Notes under the pieces: generated by a model
Database searches by the model: none
The model's input: only the letters and a program-made list of their open reading frames with translations
Told to the model about the DNA's origin: nothing
Source: Halorubrum rubrum
GTDB lineage: Archaea > Halobacteriota > Halobacteria > Halobacteriales > Haloferacaceae
DNA: 64,000 bases
NCBI RefSeq assembly: GCF_024494685.1
Contig: NZ_JANHDM010000007.1
Span: forward strand, 123,809 to 187,808
Direction: 5' to 3'
Made by a program: the position numbers and the translations under genes
Part shown: piece after piece, positions 25,622 through 34,743 of the stretch
Layout: each line of letters begins with the position of its first letter
Position numbering within the stretch: position 1 is the stretch's first letter

Positions 25622-26287
25622 ATGCCCGCTAACCTAGCCCCGTTGTCCCGCGAGCTGTCGCGTCCATACTACGAAGACGCCTTCCCCGCACACGATATCT
25701 ACCACGCAAAACGTGTGCGTGACGTTGCGCTCCGACTTGCGACTCAGCATCCGGATAGCGTCAACCGGGATGTACTCGCCGCAGCAGCGTGGCTTCACGA
25801 TATCGGGCGGCCACTCGAACGCATCGGAGAAATTGACGATCATGACGACTGGGCGGCCGACGAAACCACGAACCTCCTCACGGCGGAGGGGGTGGCGCCG
25901 GATCGGATCGCGGCGGTCGAACACTGCCTACGGGCACACAGCATCCGGACGAGTTCACCGGACCCCGAAACGCTCGAGGCACGGTTACTTTTCGACGCTG
26001 ACAAACTCGACGCAACTGGCGTGGTCGGGCTCGTTCGCCTCGCTTGTATCGTCGGTGAACGCTCCGGACGCATTGGCGAGCAGTACGCCATCATCGATGA
26101 CGCAGCAACACTCACCGACGGCGTACCCGAGTTGCCAGATGTCTCTCTCCTGCGCGAGTGGGCGCGTGAACGCCTCGATGCGCTGTATACGGAGCCAGGT
26201 CGCTGCCTCGGAGAGTCACGCTGGGACGTGATGGAGGGTTTCTTCGACCGATTTGCCCGCGAGATCGACCAAGGCACTGCGCAGTAA
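25622..26287 (+). CDS. HD-domain phosphohydrolase
   Basis: 221 aa from ATG 25622, with GTG 25619 immediately before. HD-superfamily residues: His28 (YHAKRV), His59-Asp60 (WLHDIG), His101/His106 (VEHCLRAHS) and the distal Asp in LLFDADKLDATG. Likely a metal-dependent nucleotidase or phosphodiesterase on a small phosphoester. Third-position GC is visibly lower than in the surrounding genes, and the upstream 100 bases are AT-rich (CTTCATAATAACTAAG). Both suggest later acquisition. Confidence 0.87.
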   Translation: MPANLAPLSRELSRPYYEDAFPAHDIYHAKRVRDVALRLATQHPDSVNRDVLAAAAWLHDIGRPLERIGEIDDHDDWAADETTNLLTAEGVAPDRIAAVEHCLRAHSIRTSSPDPETLEARLLFDADKLDATGVVGLVRLACIVGERSGRIGEQYAIIDDAATLTDGVPELPDVSLLREWARERLDALYTEPGRCLGESRWDVMEGFFDRFAREIDQGTAQ

Positions 26288-26369
26288 ATTGGCTGTACCG
26301 AGCGGTTGGGAGTGAAACACGGTCCGCTGCTGACGATCTCGACGAGGCCGATCCTCGTCGATTCCGCGC

Positions 26370-26861
26370 TCAGAGCCCGAATCCGGCGGCCGCCGACGAG
26401 AGGTCGACGTCGAGCGAGACGACGTAGGTGGTGACCGCCCAGAAGGCGGCGATCTCGAGCGCGGTGACGATCACGGTCACGAGGTCGGCGTACTTGCTGC
26501 TCGTGGTGACGCCGAACGGGAGCGAGAACTCCTCGTCCGAGAGCGGGTGAAACAGCGCGATCCCGCGGCGGCTGCCGATCAGGTCCAGCAGGTAGTGGGT
26601 CAACACGCCCACCCAGACGAAGTGGAGGTTGTCGAAGACGATCGGGTACGCGAGGACGACCGAGAGCACCGGCAGGCTGTGGAGCGTCTTCCGGTGTTTG
26701 CCGAAGGCGGTGTCGACGTCCGGGAAGAGCGCGCCCAACACGATCGGCACCGTGATCTGGGCGACCTTCCGGGCGGTGGCGACGTCGACGCCCGGTTCGA
26801 GCACGAAGCCGAGTCCGACGGCGAGGAGTAGCGCGTTCAACACGTGGCCGCGTTTGTTCAT
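26370..26861 (-). CDS. DUF457/YdjM-like membrane metal-dependent hydrolase
   Basis: 163 aa from ATG 26861, four helices. The motif order matches the LexA-binding/YdjM (DUF457) family: NKRGHVLNALLLAVG at the start, GALFPDVDTAFGKHRKTLHS, then VLTHYLLDLIGSRRGIALFHPLS. The His/Asp residues in these loops are the presumed metal ligands. Role unknown; homologues are annotated as membrane-bound hydrolases. The longer frame upstream is Arg-rich noise overlapping a tandem repeat. Divergent from the aminotransferase gene. Confidence 0.85.
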   Translation of the reverse strand: MNKRGHVLNALLLAVGLGFVLEPGVDVATARKVAQITVPIVLGALFPDVDTAFGKHRKTLHSLPVLSVVLAYPIVFDNLHFVWVGVLTHYLLDLIGSRRGIALFHPLSDEEFSLPFGVTTSSKYADLVTVIVTALEIAAFWAVTTYVVSLDVDLSSAAAGFGL

Positions 26862-26910
26862 GACCCCGTCTCTCGCGGCGTCGACCGAAAAGGCACGGAT
26901 CGCGTCCGAC

Positions 26911-26970
26911 GGAGGCCACCGGGATCCGACTGAGGCCACCGGGATCCGACTGAGGCCACCGGGATCCGAC
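26911..26970. repeat. Three tandem 20-bp repeats in a divergent promoter region
   Basis: Three consecutive copies of a 20-base unit GAGGCCACCGGGATCCGAC preceded by G or T, with only that first base differing. They lie between the DUF457-like and aminotransferase starts (26862-27053), about 84 bases before the aminotransferase ATG. Confidence 0.9.
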
Positions 26971-27053
26971 GGGGACGACGCCGATCCGGCGTCGGGAGCA
27001 CTCCGCGGATCCGGCGTCGAAAGAGCCACGGGGGGCACACCCCATGAACGGGC

Positions 27054-28160
27054 ATGGAGTACGAGGAGCCCAAGTTCTTTCAGGTGATGAAGTACGGCAT
27101 CGAGGCCGACCGCGACGTCATCGACATGGTGAGCGGCAACCCCGACTGGGAGCCGCCGACCGCGCTCCGCGAGGCGCTGGCGGCGTACGCGGAGCTGCCC
27201 TCCGCCGAGTTCCAGTATCCCCCGAGCGAGGGGATCCGCGACCTCCGCGAGGCGATCGCGGTTCGACGGGGCGTCGACGTCGACCGGATCGTCCTCACCA
27301 ACGGGACCGGCGAGGCCAACTACCTCGGGATGGCGCGGGCGCTGGAGCGCGGCGCCGGTGACGAGGCGCTGTTGATGGACCCCGTCTACCCCTACTACCC
27401 CGGCAAGACGGAGCTGCTCGGCGGCGAGCCGACGCTCGTCCCGACCGAGCGCGACGGCGGGCTCGACGTGGACGCGGTCCGGGCGGCCGCGAGCGAGGAC
27501 ACCGCGCTCGTCGTCCTCAACACCCCGAACAATCCCACGGGAGCCGTCTACGCCATCGAGAAGGTGCGGGAGGTCGTCGGGATCGCGGAGTCCGTGGACG
27601 CGCTCGTTCTCGTCGACGAGGTGTACGACCGCTTCGATCACACCGGCTCCTTCGAGTCGGCCCTCTCGCTCGACTCGGACCGGGTGATCGTCACCAGCGG
27701 CTTCTCGAAGTCGATGGCGATAACCGGCTTTCGCGTCGGCTACGCGATCCTTCCGGACGCCCACGTCGACGCCGCGAAGACGCGACACATGCTCGTGAAC
27801 GTCGCGGGCTCGCGGCCCGCCCAGTACGCGGTCTCACACGCCCTTGAGGCGACCGAGCCGGAGTACTACGCGGAGGCCCGCGAGCGGCTCGCCGACCGGA
27901 TCGACGCGTTCACCGAGGCACTCGAGGCGGCGGGCGCGGAGTACACCCGCCCCGACGGCGGCTTCTACGTGCTGGCGCGGTTCGAGGGCTTCCCCGGCAC
28001 CATGGAGAACGTGAAACGCCTGATCGACGAGGCGGGCGTCGCGGGCATGCCCGGCGACACCTTCGGGACCGCCCGCGACGACTGGCTCCGGTTCGCCCTC
28101 GTCACCCCGCGATCGCTCGAGGCCGCCGAACGACTCGTCGACTACTTTTCGGAGCGGTAG
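27054..28160 (+). CDS. Aminotransferase class I/II (PLP-dependent)
   Basis: 368 aa, fold-type I. Motifs: NTPNNPTGAVY (pyridoxal ring and carboxylate pocket), LVDEVYDRF with the Asp that binds the pyridine nitrogen, and Lys219 as Schiff-base lysine in TSGFSKSMAITGFRVGY. It most resembles aspartate/aromatic-type aminotransferases of archaea; the amino-acid substrate is not decided by sequence. Cytosolic. ATG 27054 follows a GCATGG context. Convergent with the histidine kinase gene downstream. Confidence 0.92.
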   Translation: MEYEEPKFFQVMKYGIEADRDVIDMVSGNPDWEPPTALREALAAYAELPSAEFQYPPSEGIRDLREAIAVRRGVDVDRIVLTNGTGEANYLGMARALERGAGDEALLMDPVYPYYPGKTELLGGEPTLVPTERDGGLDVDAVRAAASEDTALVVLNTPNNPTGAVYAIEKVREVVGIAESVDALVLVDEVYDRFDHTGSFESALSLDSDRVIVTSGFSKSMAITGFRVGYAILPDAHVDAAKTRHMLVNVAGSRPAQYAVSHALEATEPEYYAEARERLADRIDAFTEALEAAGAEYTRPDGGFYVLARFEGFPGTMENVKRLIDEAGVAGMPGDTFGTARDDWLRFALVTPRSLEAAERLVDYFSER

Positions 28161-28187
28161 CCGCGGATCCGTTTCACTCCGTCCCGT

Positions 28188-29282
28188 TCACCCCTCGACG
28201 TCGACGCCGGTGATCTCGAAGCGCGCTCCGCCGTCCCGGCTCTCCTCGATCCGGATCTCCCAGCCGTGCGCCTCGGCGATCTCCCTCGCGATGTTGAGCC
28301 CGAATCCCGTCCCGTCGTCGGCGGTGGTGTACCCGGTCTCGAACACGCGCTCCCGGTCGGCCTTGGGGATTCCGGTGCCGTCGTCGGCGACGTAGAACCC
28401 GGCCCCGCCGGCGCTCGCCGCCCGCGTCGAGGTGTACATCGGCTCGACCACGCCGACCCGAACCGTGACGTCGTCGCCGCCGTGGCGGACCGCGTTCCCG
28501 AGGAGGTTCTCGAACAGCTGTCTCACGCGTCCGGGGTGCCCGCGGATCGCGCCGTCGGTCTCGACGACGAGCGTCGCGTCGGCCGTCTCGACGCTCGTCC
28601 ACGCCGCCTCGACCGCGTCCGCGAGCGCGATCCGCTCGACGTCGGCCACCGCCTTCCCCTCGCGCGCGAGCGTCAGGAGGTCGCCGATCAGCGCGAGGCT
28701 CCGGTCGACCGCGTCGGCGGCCGGCTCGAGATGCTCGCCGTCGCGCTCGACGCGCGCGAGCTCCAGCCGTCCCTGCGCGACCGACAGCGGATTGCGGAGG
28801 TCGTGTGAGACCACCTCCACGAACCGTTCGAGACGCTCGCGCCGGCGCTCGGCCGCGCCTATCGCGCGGGCCGACTCCACCGCGGTCGCGACGCGGTGAG
28901 CCAGGACCACGTCGCCGTCGGTCGCCGAACCTCGGCGGACGTAGTCCGTGACCCCCGTCGAGAGGGCCTCGGAGGCGGAGAGAGTTTCGGGGGGCGAGAC
29001 GGCGTCGTCGCTTCCGGCGTCAGCGTAGACGACGAACGGGAGGTCCGGGTCGTGAGCGCGGACGCGCTCGAACAACGACATCGCGTCACCGTCGAGTCGA
29101 GCGCCGGCGACGACGCAGTCGTAGCCCCCGGCGAGGATCCGGTCGAGCGCCTCGTCGGCGTCCGCCGCGGAGTCGACGTCGAGTCGGTCGTCCGCGCGTT
29201 CGAGCGCGGCCGCGACGTACTCCGCGGCGTCGGGTCGCGGCCCGACGAGGAGAACGGCCATCGGAGGGTCAGTCGTCGCCAT
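28188..29282 (-). CDS. Histidine kinase with degenerate N-terminal receiver domain
   Basis: 364 aa from ATG 29282. Residues 9-125 have receiver-domain shape (AVLLVGPRPDAAEYVAAAL; YDCVVAGARLDGD), but the phosphoacceptor aspartate position is Gly60. The dimerisation helix has His160 in [11 protein letters not shown]; the ATPase domain has NLLGNAVRHGG, VADDGTGIP and GTGFGLNIA, all intact. No membrane segment. The receiver probably acts as a non-phosphorylated dimer or binding module. The same architecture recurs at 52692-54977. Confidence 0.9.
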   Translation of the reverse strand: MATTDPPMAVLLVGPRPDAAEYVAAALERADDRLDVDSAADADEALDRILAGGYDCVVAGARLDGDAMSLFERVRAHDPDLPFVVYADAGSDDAVSPPETLSASEALSTGVTDYVRRGSATDGDVVLAHRVATAVESARAIGAAERRRERLERFVEVVSHDLRNPLSVAQGRLELARVERDGEHLEPAADAVDRSLALIGDLLTLAREGKAVADVERIALADAVEAAWTSVETADATLVVETDGAIRGHPGRVRQLFENLLGNAVRHGGDDVTVRVGVVEPMYTSTRAASAGGAGFYVADDGTGIPKADRERVFETGYTTADDGTGFGLNIAREIAEAHGWEIRIEESRDGGARFEITGVDVEG

Positions 29283-29320
29283 GCGTACCAATCTCGATCG
29301 GATCTCTCGGGCATCCGGTG

Positions 29321-29327
29321 TATATGT
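29321..29327 (-). promoter_or_regulatory. Putative TATA element of the histidine kinase gene
   Basis: Minus strand ACATATA, about 40 bases before the ATG at 29282; the only AT-rich patch in the 130-bp gap behind the flippase gene. Confidence 0.4.
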
Positions 29328-29412
29328 GTCCCTGTCGCCGCGACGTTCGGTGGCGTCGCCGACGCGGACGCGTCGGTCGACGCCTCCCCGGCGGTCGCCG
29401 TTCCCCCGGCGG

Positions 29413-31020
29413 CTACCGCTCGCCGATCGCCGTGTGAACCGTCGATCGGTACCGTTCGGCGAGCTCCCGGACGACGAGGCGGTCGCGGGGGTCGATCCCG
29501 ATCGCACGGAGGGCGAGCAGGTAGGCGACGACCCCGACGGGCGTCCCGACCGCGACCCCGGAGATCCCGGCGACCGCGGCCCGGACGGTCAGCATGACGC
29601 CGACCATGATCCCCCCCGCCGACAGCGGCGCGAGGAACGTCCGGTCGAACGGCCAGAGCCCCTCGAACCGCCGGAGCAGCAGGACCTGTACCCCGTTCTG
29701 GACGGCGATGGCGGCCGAGGTGCCGAGCGCGGCCCCGACGAGCCCGTATCGGATCACGAACGCGTACGTCAGCCCGACGTTGAGCGCCGCGAGCAGCCAG
29801 TCGAGCGCCATCCGCGCGTACTGGTGGTCCGTCATCATGAGGAGCCAGCCAGTCGCGCCCACGGCGCTGCCGACGAACACTCCGCCGAGGTAGACGACGA
29901 GCGGGAGGTGCCCGCGAACGTACGTCTCGCCGAACAGCGCGAGCAGGGGCTCGCCGAACACGCCGAGGGTCGCGACGACCGGCAGGACCGTCGTGACGAT
30001 GAGCCGGGTCACGGAGGTGTACACCGCGTTGAGCGTCTCCATTCGGTCGTCCGCGTACAGCTCCGAGGCCACCGGCGGGAGCAGCTGGTTGAACGAGCGG
30101 AGGGGGATCCACGCGATCGAGACCAACACGAGGACGACGTTGTACACCCCGGCGGCGACCGCGGTGAGGAGCGCGCCGACGAGCAGCACGTCGATCCGAT
30201 TCTGAAACACCTTGCCGAGGCTGCTCATCGCGACCGGCGCGGCGTGGTCGTAGAAGCGGCGGGCCTCCGGGCGCGCGCCGCGGAGGGTCGGCGTGATGCC
30301 CGTGGCGCGGATCGAGACGGGGACGCCGACGGCGACGAGGAGCGCGGTACACACCACGATCGCCTCGGCGACGCCGACGACGGCGTAGCCGAGCGCCAGC
30401 GCGCCGGCCGCCCCGACGAGTCGAACTGCGGGGCGGAGCAGCTTGTTGAAGAGCACCTCGCCTCGCGCCGAACCGATCGCCCGGAACACGGCCCCGGTCA
30501 CGGTGACGAGGCCGATCAGTCCGACGAGGACGCCGAAGAGCCGCATCGTCGGCGGGAACGCGGGGTCGGACACCGTGAGGTCGTTCACCCGCGGAGCGAC
30601 GCTCCAGACGCCGAGCGCGAACGCGGCCCCCGCGATCACGGTCGTCGCGTAGGCCAACCCGACCACCCGCGATCGGCGGGCCGGGTCCTCCTCCCCCGGA
30701 ACGAACCGCTGGAGCGCCGGTACGCTCCCGACGGGCACGAGCCGCGTGAGCACCTGGGCGATCCGCCACGCGAGCGCGTACACGCCGTAGGCCGCCGGTC
30801 CCAGCCCGCGGGCGAGGACGAGCTCCGTCGCGGTCGTCAGTCCGCGTTGCGCCGAGAAGGCCCCGCTCGTGACGACGGCCCCGCCGGCGATCGTCACCAG
30901 CGCATCGCGCTCCTCCTCGGGGATCTCGTCGTCGGAGGTCGAACCTTCGAGGATCTCGTCGTCGGGGATCGTCTCGTCGGAACGCGCGTCGGTCGTCTCC
31001 GGCGTCGATTCGGTGCCCAC
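29413..31020 (-). CDS. Polysaccharide/oligosaccharide flippase, MOP superfamily
   Basis: 535 aa from GTG 31020. An acidic cytosolic N-terminus of about 45 residues contains a repeated DDEI(L/P)E element. It is followed by about 12-14 helices starting VTSGAFSAQRGLTTATELVLARGLGPAAYGVYALAWR, the typical Wzx/MurJ-like opening. Probably flips lipid-linked glycans across the membrane for surface glycosylation; the nearest glycosyltransferase in the window is 17 kb away, so no pathway is assigned. Confidence 0.88.
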   Translation of the reverse strand: MGTESTPETTDARSDETIPDDEILEGSTSDDEIPEEERDALVTIAGGAVVTSGAFSAQRGLTTATELVLARGLGPAAYGVYALAWRIAQVLTRLVPVGSVPALQRFVPGEEDPARRSRVVGLAYATTVIAGAAFALGVWSVAPRVNDLTVSDPAFPPTMRLFGVLVGLIGLVTVTGAVFRAIGSARGEVLFNKLLRPAVRLVGAAGALALGYAVVGVAEAIVVCTALLVAVGVPVSIRATGITPTLRGARPEARRFYDHAAPVAMSSLGKVFQNRIDVLLVGALLTAVAAGVYNVVLVLVSIAWIPLRSFNQLLPPVASELYADDRMETLNAVYTSVTRLIVTTVLPVVATLGVFGEPLLALFGETYVRGHLPLVVYLGGVFVGSAVGATGWLLMMTDHQYARMALDWLLAALNVGLTYAFVIRYGLVGAALGTSAAIAVQNGVQVLLLRRFEGLWPFDRTFLAPLSAGGIMVGVMLTVRAAVAGISGVAVGTPVGVVAYLLALRAIGIDPRDRLVVRELAERYRSTVHTAIGER

Positions 31021-31105
31021 GGTGGTTCGTCCGATCGAAGCGTCGTCCGCGGATTAAGCGGTTCGCTCCGCGGTTCCGGCGAGGAGTGCCGGTTCGTACG
31101 GGTAG

Positions 31106-31750
31106 CTACCCGAAGTTCTCGACTTTCGCGTCGTCGGCGTCGCCGCCGCCGGCCTCGATCGCCGCCAGGGCGTCGTCGACGAAGTCCGCGAAGCCGTAGA
31201 CGAAGGCGGTCTCGTCTGTCGCGCCCGCCAGCGCGTCCGCGACGGGGTCCGTCAGGTCGTCGTCGTCGTCGAGCACCGCGATCGACGCGCCCCGCCCGCG
31301 GAGGTCGTCGAGGCGGGCCTCGTGGGCCGGGTCGTCGTCGCGGTAGACGACCGCGGCCTCGCCGCCGTCGTCGAGCGCGCGCCGGGCGATGGCCACCGCC
31401 GGGCCGACGCCGGGACCGCCGGCGAGGACGACGACGCGCCCCTCCCCGTCGTAGTGCTGGTCGCCGAAGGGCCCCGAGAGCGACATCGCCACGCCGGGCT
31501 CGATGTCGGCGAGAAACCGGGAGAACTCGCCGCCCTCCTCGAGATCGATCTCGACGGTCACCTCGAAGGTCCCCTCGGTCGTCGGCGAGGAGAGCGTGTA
31601 GAACCGCGAGACGGGCTCGCCGTCGATCTCCGTCCCCAGCTTCACGAACTGGCCGGGCTCGGCGCTGAAGCCCTCGGGCGTGTCGAACCGGATCGCGTAC
31701 GTGTCCGATCCGACCTCCTCGACCGACGTCACCGCGACTGTCGCGTCCAT
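31106..31750 (-). CDS. FAD-dependent oxidoreductase, ferredoxin-NADP reductase fold
   Basis: 214 aa from ATG 31750. The FAD domain (1-95) has the RFYTLSSP flavin-binding motif and the Pro-rich GPFGDQHYDGEG; the NAD(P) domain has VVLAGGPGVGPAVAIAR and ends with FVYGFADFVDDAL. It lacks an attached ferredoxin domain and iron-sulfur cysteines, so it probably passes electrons between NAD(P)H and a separate carrier. Divergent from the 2-oxoacid:ferredoxin oxidoreductase genes 369 bases away, which use ferredoxin; a functional link is only inference. Confidence 0.85.
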   Translation of the reverse strand: MDATVAVTSVEEVGSDTYAIRFDTPEGFSAEPGQFVKLGTEIDGEPVSRFYTLSSPTTEGTFEVTVEIDLEEGGEFSRFLADIEPGVAMSLSGPFGDQHYDGEGRVVVLAGGPGVGPAVAIARRALDDGGEAAVVYRDDDPAHEARLDDLRGRGASIAVLDDDDDLTDPVADALAGATDETAFVYGFADFVDDALAAIEAGGGDADDAKVENFG

Positions 31751-32119
31751 ACGTCCCGTCGGTCCCTCGGACACAAACGTGTTCTCGTCTCGTCCCGTTT
31801 CCGTCTCGTCTCGTCCCGTTTCCGTCCCATCCCGTTCGCGTTTCCGTCTCGTTCGCCGGACGATCCTCGTCGGCCGCCCCTCCCCGGACCAACCGATCGA
31901 TCCGGCTCGACCCGGTTCGACGCGCGTCGAAACCGACTGCGACGGACGGTGTCCGTCGGTGCGGATCCGGTTGACGATCGACCAATATCTCCGCGATCAT
32001 CCGGCGTGAGCGGCCGATAAAGCGACAATATTCGCGAAAAACAGGACGTTCGTTGAATAACTGGTAGGTGCCGCCATCCAGAAGCCTTTTGATGAGTCCG
32101 AGTGAACCGTCAACATAGA
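31751..32119. other. 369-bp divergent intergenic region
   Basis: Next to the reductase start is a pyrimidine-rich repeat: two perfect 21-bp copies (31783-31824) of TCTCGTCTCGTCCCGTTTCCG and a degenerate third. The central part is GC-rich and without a reading frame. The right part is AT-richer (ACCAATATCTCCGCG, GACAATATTCGCGAAAAAC) and leads to the korA promoter. Confidence 0.7.
32084..32092 (+). promoter_or_regulatory. Putative TATA element of korA
   Basis: GCCTTTTGA is centred about 32 bases before the ATG at 32120, consistent with a very short leader. Confidence 0.45.
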
Positions 32120-33883
32120 ATGGCTGCGGACTTCAACTGGGCCGTCGGCGGGGAGGCCGGCGACGGCATCGACTCGACGGGAAAGATCTTCGCGCAGGCG
32201 CTGTCCCGATCGGGTCGACACGTGTTCACGTCGAAGGACTTCGCTTCGCGGATCCGCGGCGGATACACCGCGTACAAGGTGCGAACCTCCGTCGACAAGG
32301 TACAGAGCGTCGTGGACAGACTCGACGTGCTCATCGCGTTGACCCCGCGGACCATCGAGGAGAACCTCGAGGAGCTCCACGAGGGGTCCGTGATCATCTA
32401 CGACGGCGAGCGAACGACCATGCAGAACGTCGAGATCCCCGAGGGGATGATCGGCATCGACGTGCCGCTCAAGCGGCTCGCCGAGGAGGCCGGCGGGGCG
32501 ATCATGCGGAACGTCGTCGCGCTCGGCGCGGCGTGTGAGGTCGCGGAGTTCCCCATCGAGAACCTCGATTCCGCCCTCGAGAAGCGCTTCGGCGACAAGG
32601 GCCAGAAGCTCGTCGACAACAACAAGGAGGCCGCCCGCGCCGGGCGGTCGTACGTCGCCGAGGAGTACGACGCCGAGTTCGAGTACGACCTCGAGACGAC
32701 CGACGAGGACTACGTCCTCCTCAACGGCGACGAGGCGATCGGCATGGGCGCCATCGCCGCCGGCTGCCGGTTCTACTCCGGCTACCCGATCACGCCCGCG
32801 ACGGACGTGATGACGTACCTCACCGGCCGGCTCGAGCGGTACGGCGGCCACGTCGTCCAGGCGGAAGACGAGCTGTCGGCGATCAACATGGCGCTCGGGG
32901 CCGCTCGCGGCGGCGCGCGTGCGATGACGGCGACCTCGGGACCGGGGATCGACCTGATGACGGAGACGTTCGGGCTCGTCGCCACCTCCGAGACGCCGCT
33001 CGTCATCTGTAACGTGATGCGGTCGGGCCCCTCCACGGGAATGCCGACGAAACAGGAGCAGGGCGATTTAAACCACATGCTGTACGGCGGCCACGGCGAG
33101 GTCCCTCGCTTCGTGCTCGCGCCCACCACGGTCGACGAGTGCTTCTGGAAGACGGTCGAGGCGTTCAACCTCGCCGAGAAGTACCAGATCCCCGTCTACC
33201 TCACGGCGGACCTCTCGATGGCGGTCACCGAGCAGACGTTCTCGCCGGACACCTTCGACATGGACGCGGTCGAGGTCGACCGCGGCTTCGTCGTCGACGA
33301 CGCGTCGGTCGAGGACCACCTCTCGGAGAGCGGCGGGTTCCAGCCGCACGAGCTGACCGAGGACGGGATCTCCCCGCGCGCGTTCCCCGGCACCGTCGAC
33401 GGCGCGCACATGTCGACGGGGCTCGAACACGACGAGCAGGGCCGGCGGACCGAGGACACGGAGATGCGCGTCGAGCAGGTCGACAAGCGCAACCGGAAGG
33501 TGGAGACGGCGACGGACCGCGAGGACTGGAGTCCCCGCGAGTTCGGCGACGCCGAGGCCGAGACCCTCGTGATCACGTGGGGGTCGAACGAGGGGGCGCT
33601 CGCGGAGGCGCTCGACCTGCTCGAGGACGACGGCATCGACATCCGCGTGCTCTCGGTTCCGTACGTCTTCCCGCGGCCCGACCTCTCGGACGCCATCGAG
33701 GCGGCCGACGAGACCATCGTGGTCGAGTGTAACGAGACCGGACAGTTCGCGAACCTCGTCGAGCGCGACGCGCTGGTTCGCGTCGACCGGATCAACAAGT
33801 ACGACGGCGTGCGGTTCAAGGCGGACGAGCTCGCACGAGAGATCAGAGCGTCCCTGGAGACGGGGACGGAGGCGACCCAATGA
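32120..33883 (+). CDS. korA: 2-oxoacid:ferredoxin oxidoreductase, alpha subunit (gamma-alpha fusion)
   Basis: 587 aa from ATG 32120; a GTG at 32102 would add six residues. The N-terminal gamma-type domain (1-185) opens VGGEAGDGIDSTGKIFAQAL with SRIRGGYTAYKVR. The alpha domain follows with GYPITPATDVMTYL and EDELSAINMALGAARGGARAMTATSGPG. It converts 2-oxoglutarate or pyruvate to the acyl-CoA, reducing ferredoxin. Haloarchaea have separate pyruvate and 2-oxoglutarate enzymes of this build; citrate synthase nearby and overall resemblance favour the 2-oxoglutarate enzyme, without proof. Confidence 0.85.
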   Translation: MAADFNWAVGGEAGDGIDSTGKIFAQALSRSGRHVFTSKDFASRIRGGYTAYKVRTSVDKVQSVVDRLDVLIALTPRTIEENLEELHEGSVIIYDGERTTMQNVEIPEGMIGIDVPLKRLAEEAGGAIMRNVVALGAACEVAEFPIENLDSALEKRFGDKGQKLVDNNKEAARAGRSYVAEEYDAEFEYDLETTDEDYVLLNGDEAIGMGAIAAGCRFYSGYPITPATDVMTYLTGRLERYGGHVVQAEDELSAINMALGAARGGARAMTATSGPGIDLMTETFGLVATSETPLVICNVMRSGPSTGMPTKQEQGDLNHMLYGGHGEVPRFVLAPTTVDECFWKTVEAFNLAEKYQIPVYLTADLSMAVTEQTFSPDTFDMDAVEVDRGFVVDDASVEDHLSESGGFQPHELTEDGISPRAFPGTVDGAHMSTGLEHDEQGRRTEDTEMRVEQVDKRNRKVETATDREDWSPREFGDAEAETLVITWGSNEGALAEALDLLEDDGIDIRVLSVPYVFPRPDLSDAIEAADETIVVECNETGQFANLVERDALVRVDRINKYDGVRFKADELAREIRASLETGTEATQ

Positions 33884-34743
33884 GTTCAGACGTTCGATTC
33901 ACCGACTTCAAATCCGACAAGCAGCCGACGTGGTGCCCCGGATGCGGCGACTTCGGCACCATGAACGGCATGATGAAGGCGCTCGCGGAGACGGGCAACG
34001 ATCCCGACAACACCTTCGTCGTCGCCGGCATCGGCTGTTCGGGCAAGATCGGCACGTACATGCACAGCTACGCGCTCCACGGGGTCCACGGGCGGGCGCT
34101 CCCCGTCGGGACCGGCGTCAAGATGGCGCGTCCCGACGTCGAAGTGATGGTTGCCGGCGGCGACGGCGACGGCTACTCCATCGGCGCGGGCCACTTCGTC
34201 CACGCGGTGCGGCGGAACGTCGACATGACCTACGTCGTGATGGACAACCGCATCTACGGGCTCACCAAGGGCCAGGCGTCGCCGACCTCCCGCGAGGACT
34301 TCGAGACGGCGACGACGCCCGAGGGCCCCAAACAGCCCCCGGTGAACCCGCACGCGCTCGCGCTCGCGTCGGGCGCGACGTTCATCGCGCAGTCGTTCTC
34401 CTCGGACGCCCTGCGTCACCAGGAGATCATCCAGGAGGCCGTCGAACACGACGGCTTCGGCTTCGTGAACGTCTACTCGCCCTGTGTCACGTTCAACGAC
34501 GTCGACACCTACGACTACTTCCGCGACTCGCTCGTCGACCTCGCGGAGGCGGACCACGACCCGGCCGACTACGACGCGGCCAAGGACGTCATCCTCGACT
34601 CCGACAAGGAGTACCAGGGCGTCATCTATCGGGACGAGGAGTCGGTGCCGTACCACGAGCAACACGGCGTCGACGAGGACATGTCCGACATCCCCGACGG
34701 CGCGCCCGAGAACGCGACCGACCTGGTCCGCGAGTTCTACTGA
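33880..34743 (+). CDS. korB: 2-oxoacid:ferredoxin oxidoreductase, beta subunit
   Basis: 287 aa. Cys19 and Cys22 (TWCPGCGDFG) and Cys46 (GIGCSGKIG) ligate the single 4Fe-4S cluster with a later cysteine. The thiamine-diphosphate motif is GGDGDGYSIGAGH...MDNRIYGLTKGQ. The ATG overlaps the alpha-subunit stop (ATGA). The two subunits form the active-site interface of the CoA- and ferredoxin-dependent decarboxylase. Confidence 0.92.
   Translation: MSSDVRFTDFKSDKQPTWCPGCGDFGTMNGMMKALAETGNDPDNTFVVAGIGCSGKIGTYMHSYALHGVHGRALPVGTGVKMARPDVEVMVAGGDGDGYSIGAGHFVHAVRRNVDMTYVVMDNRIYGLTKGQASPTSREDFETATTPEGPKQPPVNPHALALASGATFIAQSFSSDALRHQEIIQEAVEHDGFGFVNVYSPCVTFNDVDTYDYFRDSLVDLAEADHDPADYDAAKDVILDSDKEYQGVIYRDEESVPYHEQHGVDEDMSDIPDGAPENATDLVREFY

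Noticed and set aside
26911..26970. CRISPR array
   Set aside because: Repeats are adjacent 20-mers without spacers and no cas genes are present.
26862..27788. Long N-terminal extension of the DUF457-like protein
   Set aside because: Runs antisense through the aminotransferase gene and the 20-bp repeats; the DUF457 start fits ATG 26861.
29281..31668. 795-codon plus-strand frame across the flippase and reductase
   Set aside because: Antisense shadow over two recognisable genes; composition is low-complexity Arg/Asp/Gly.
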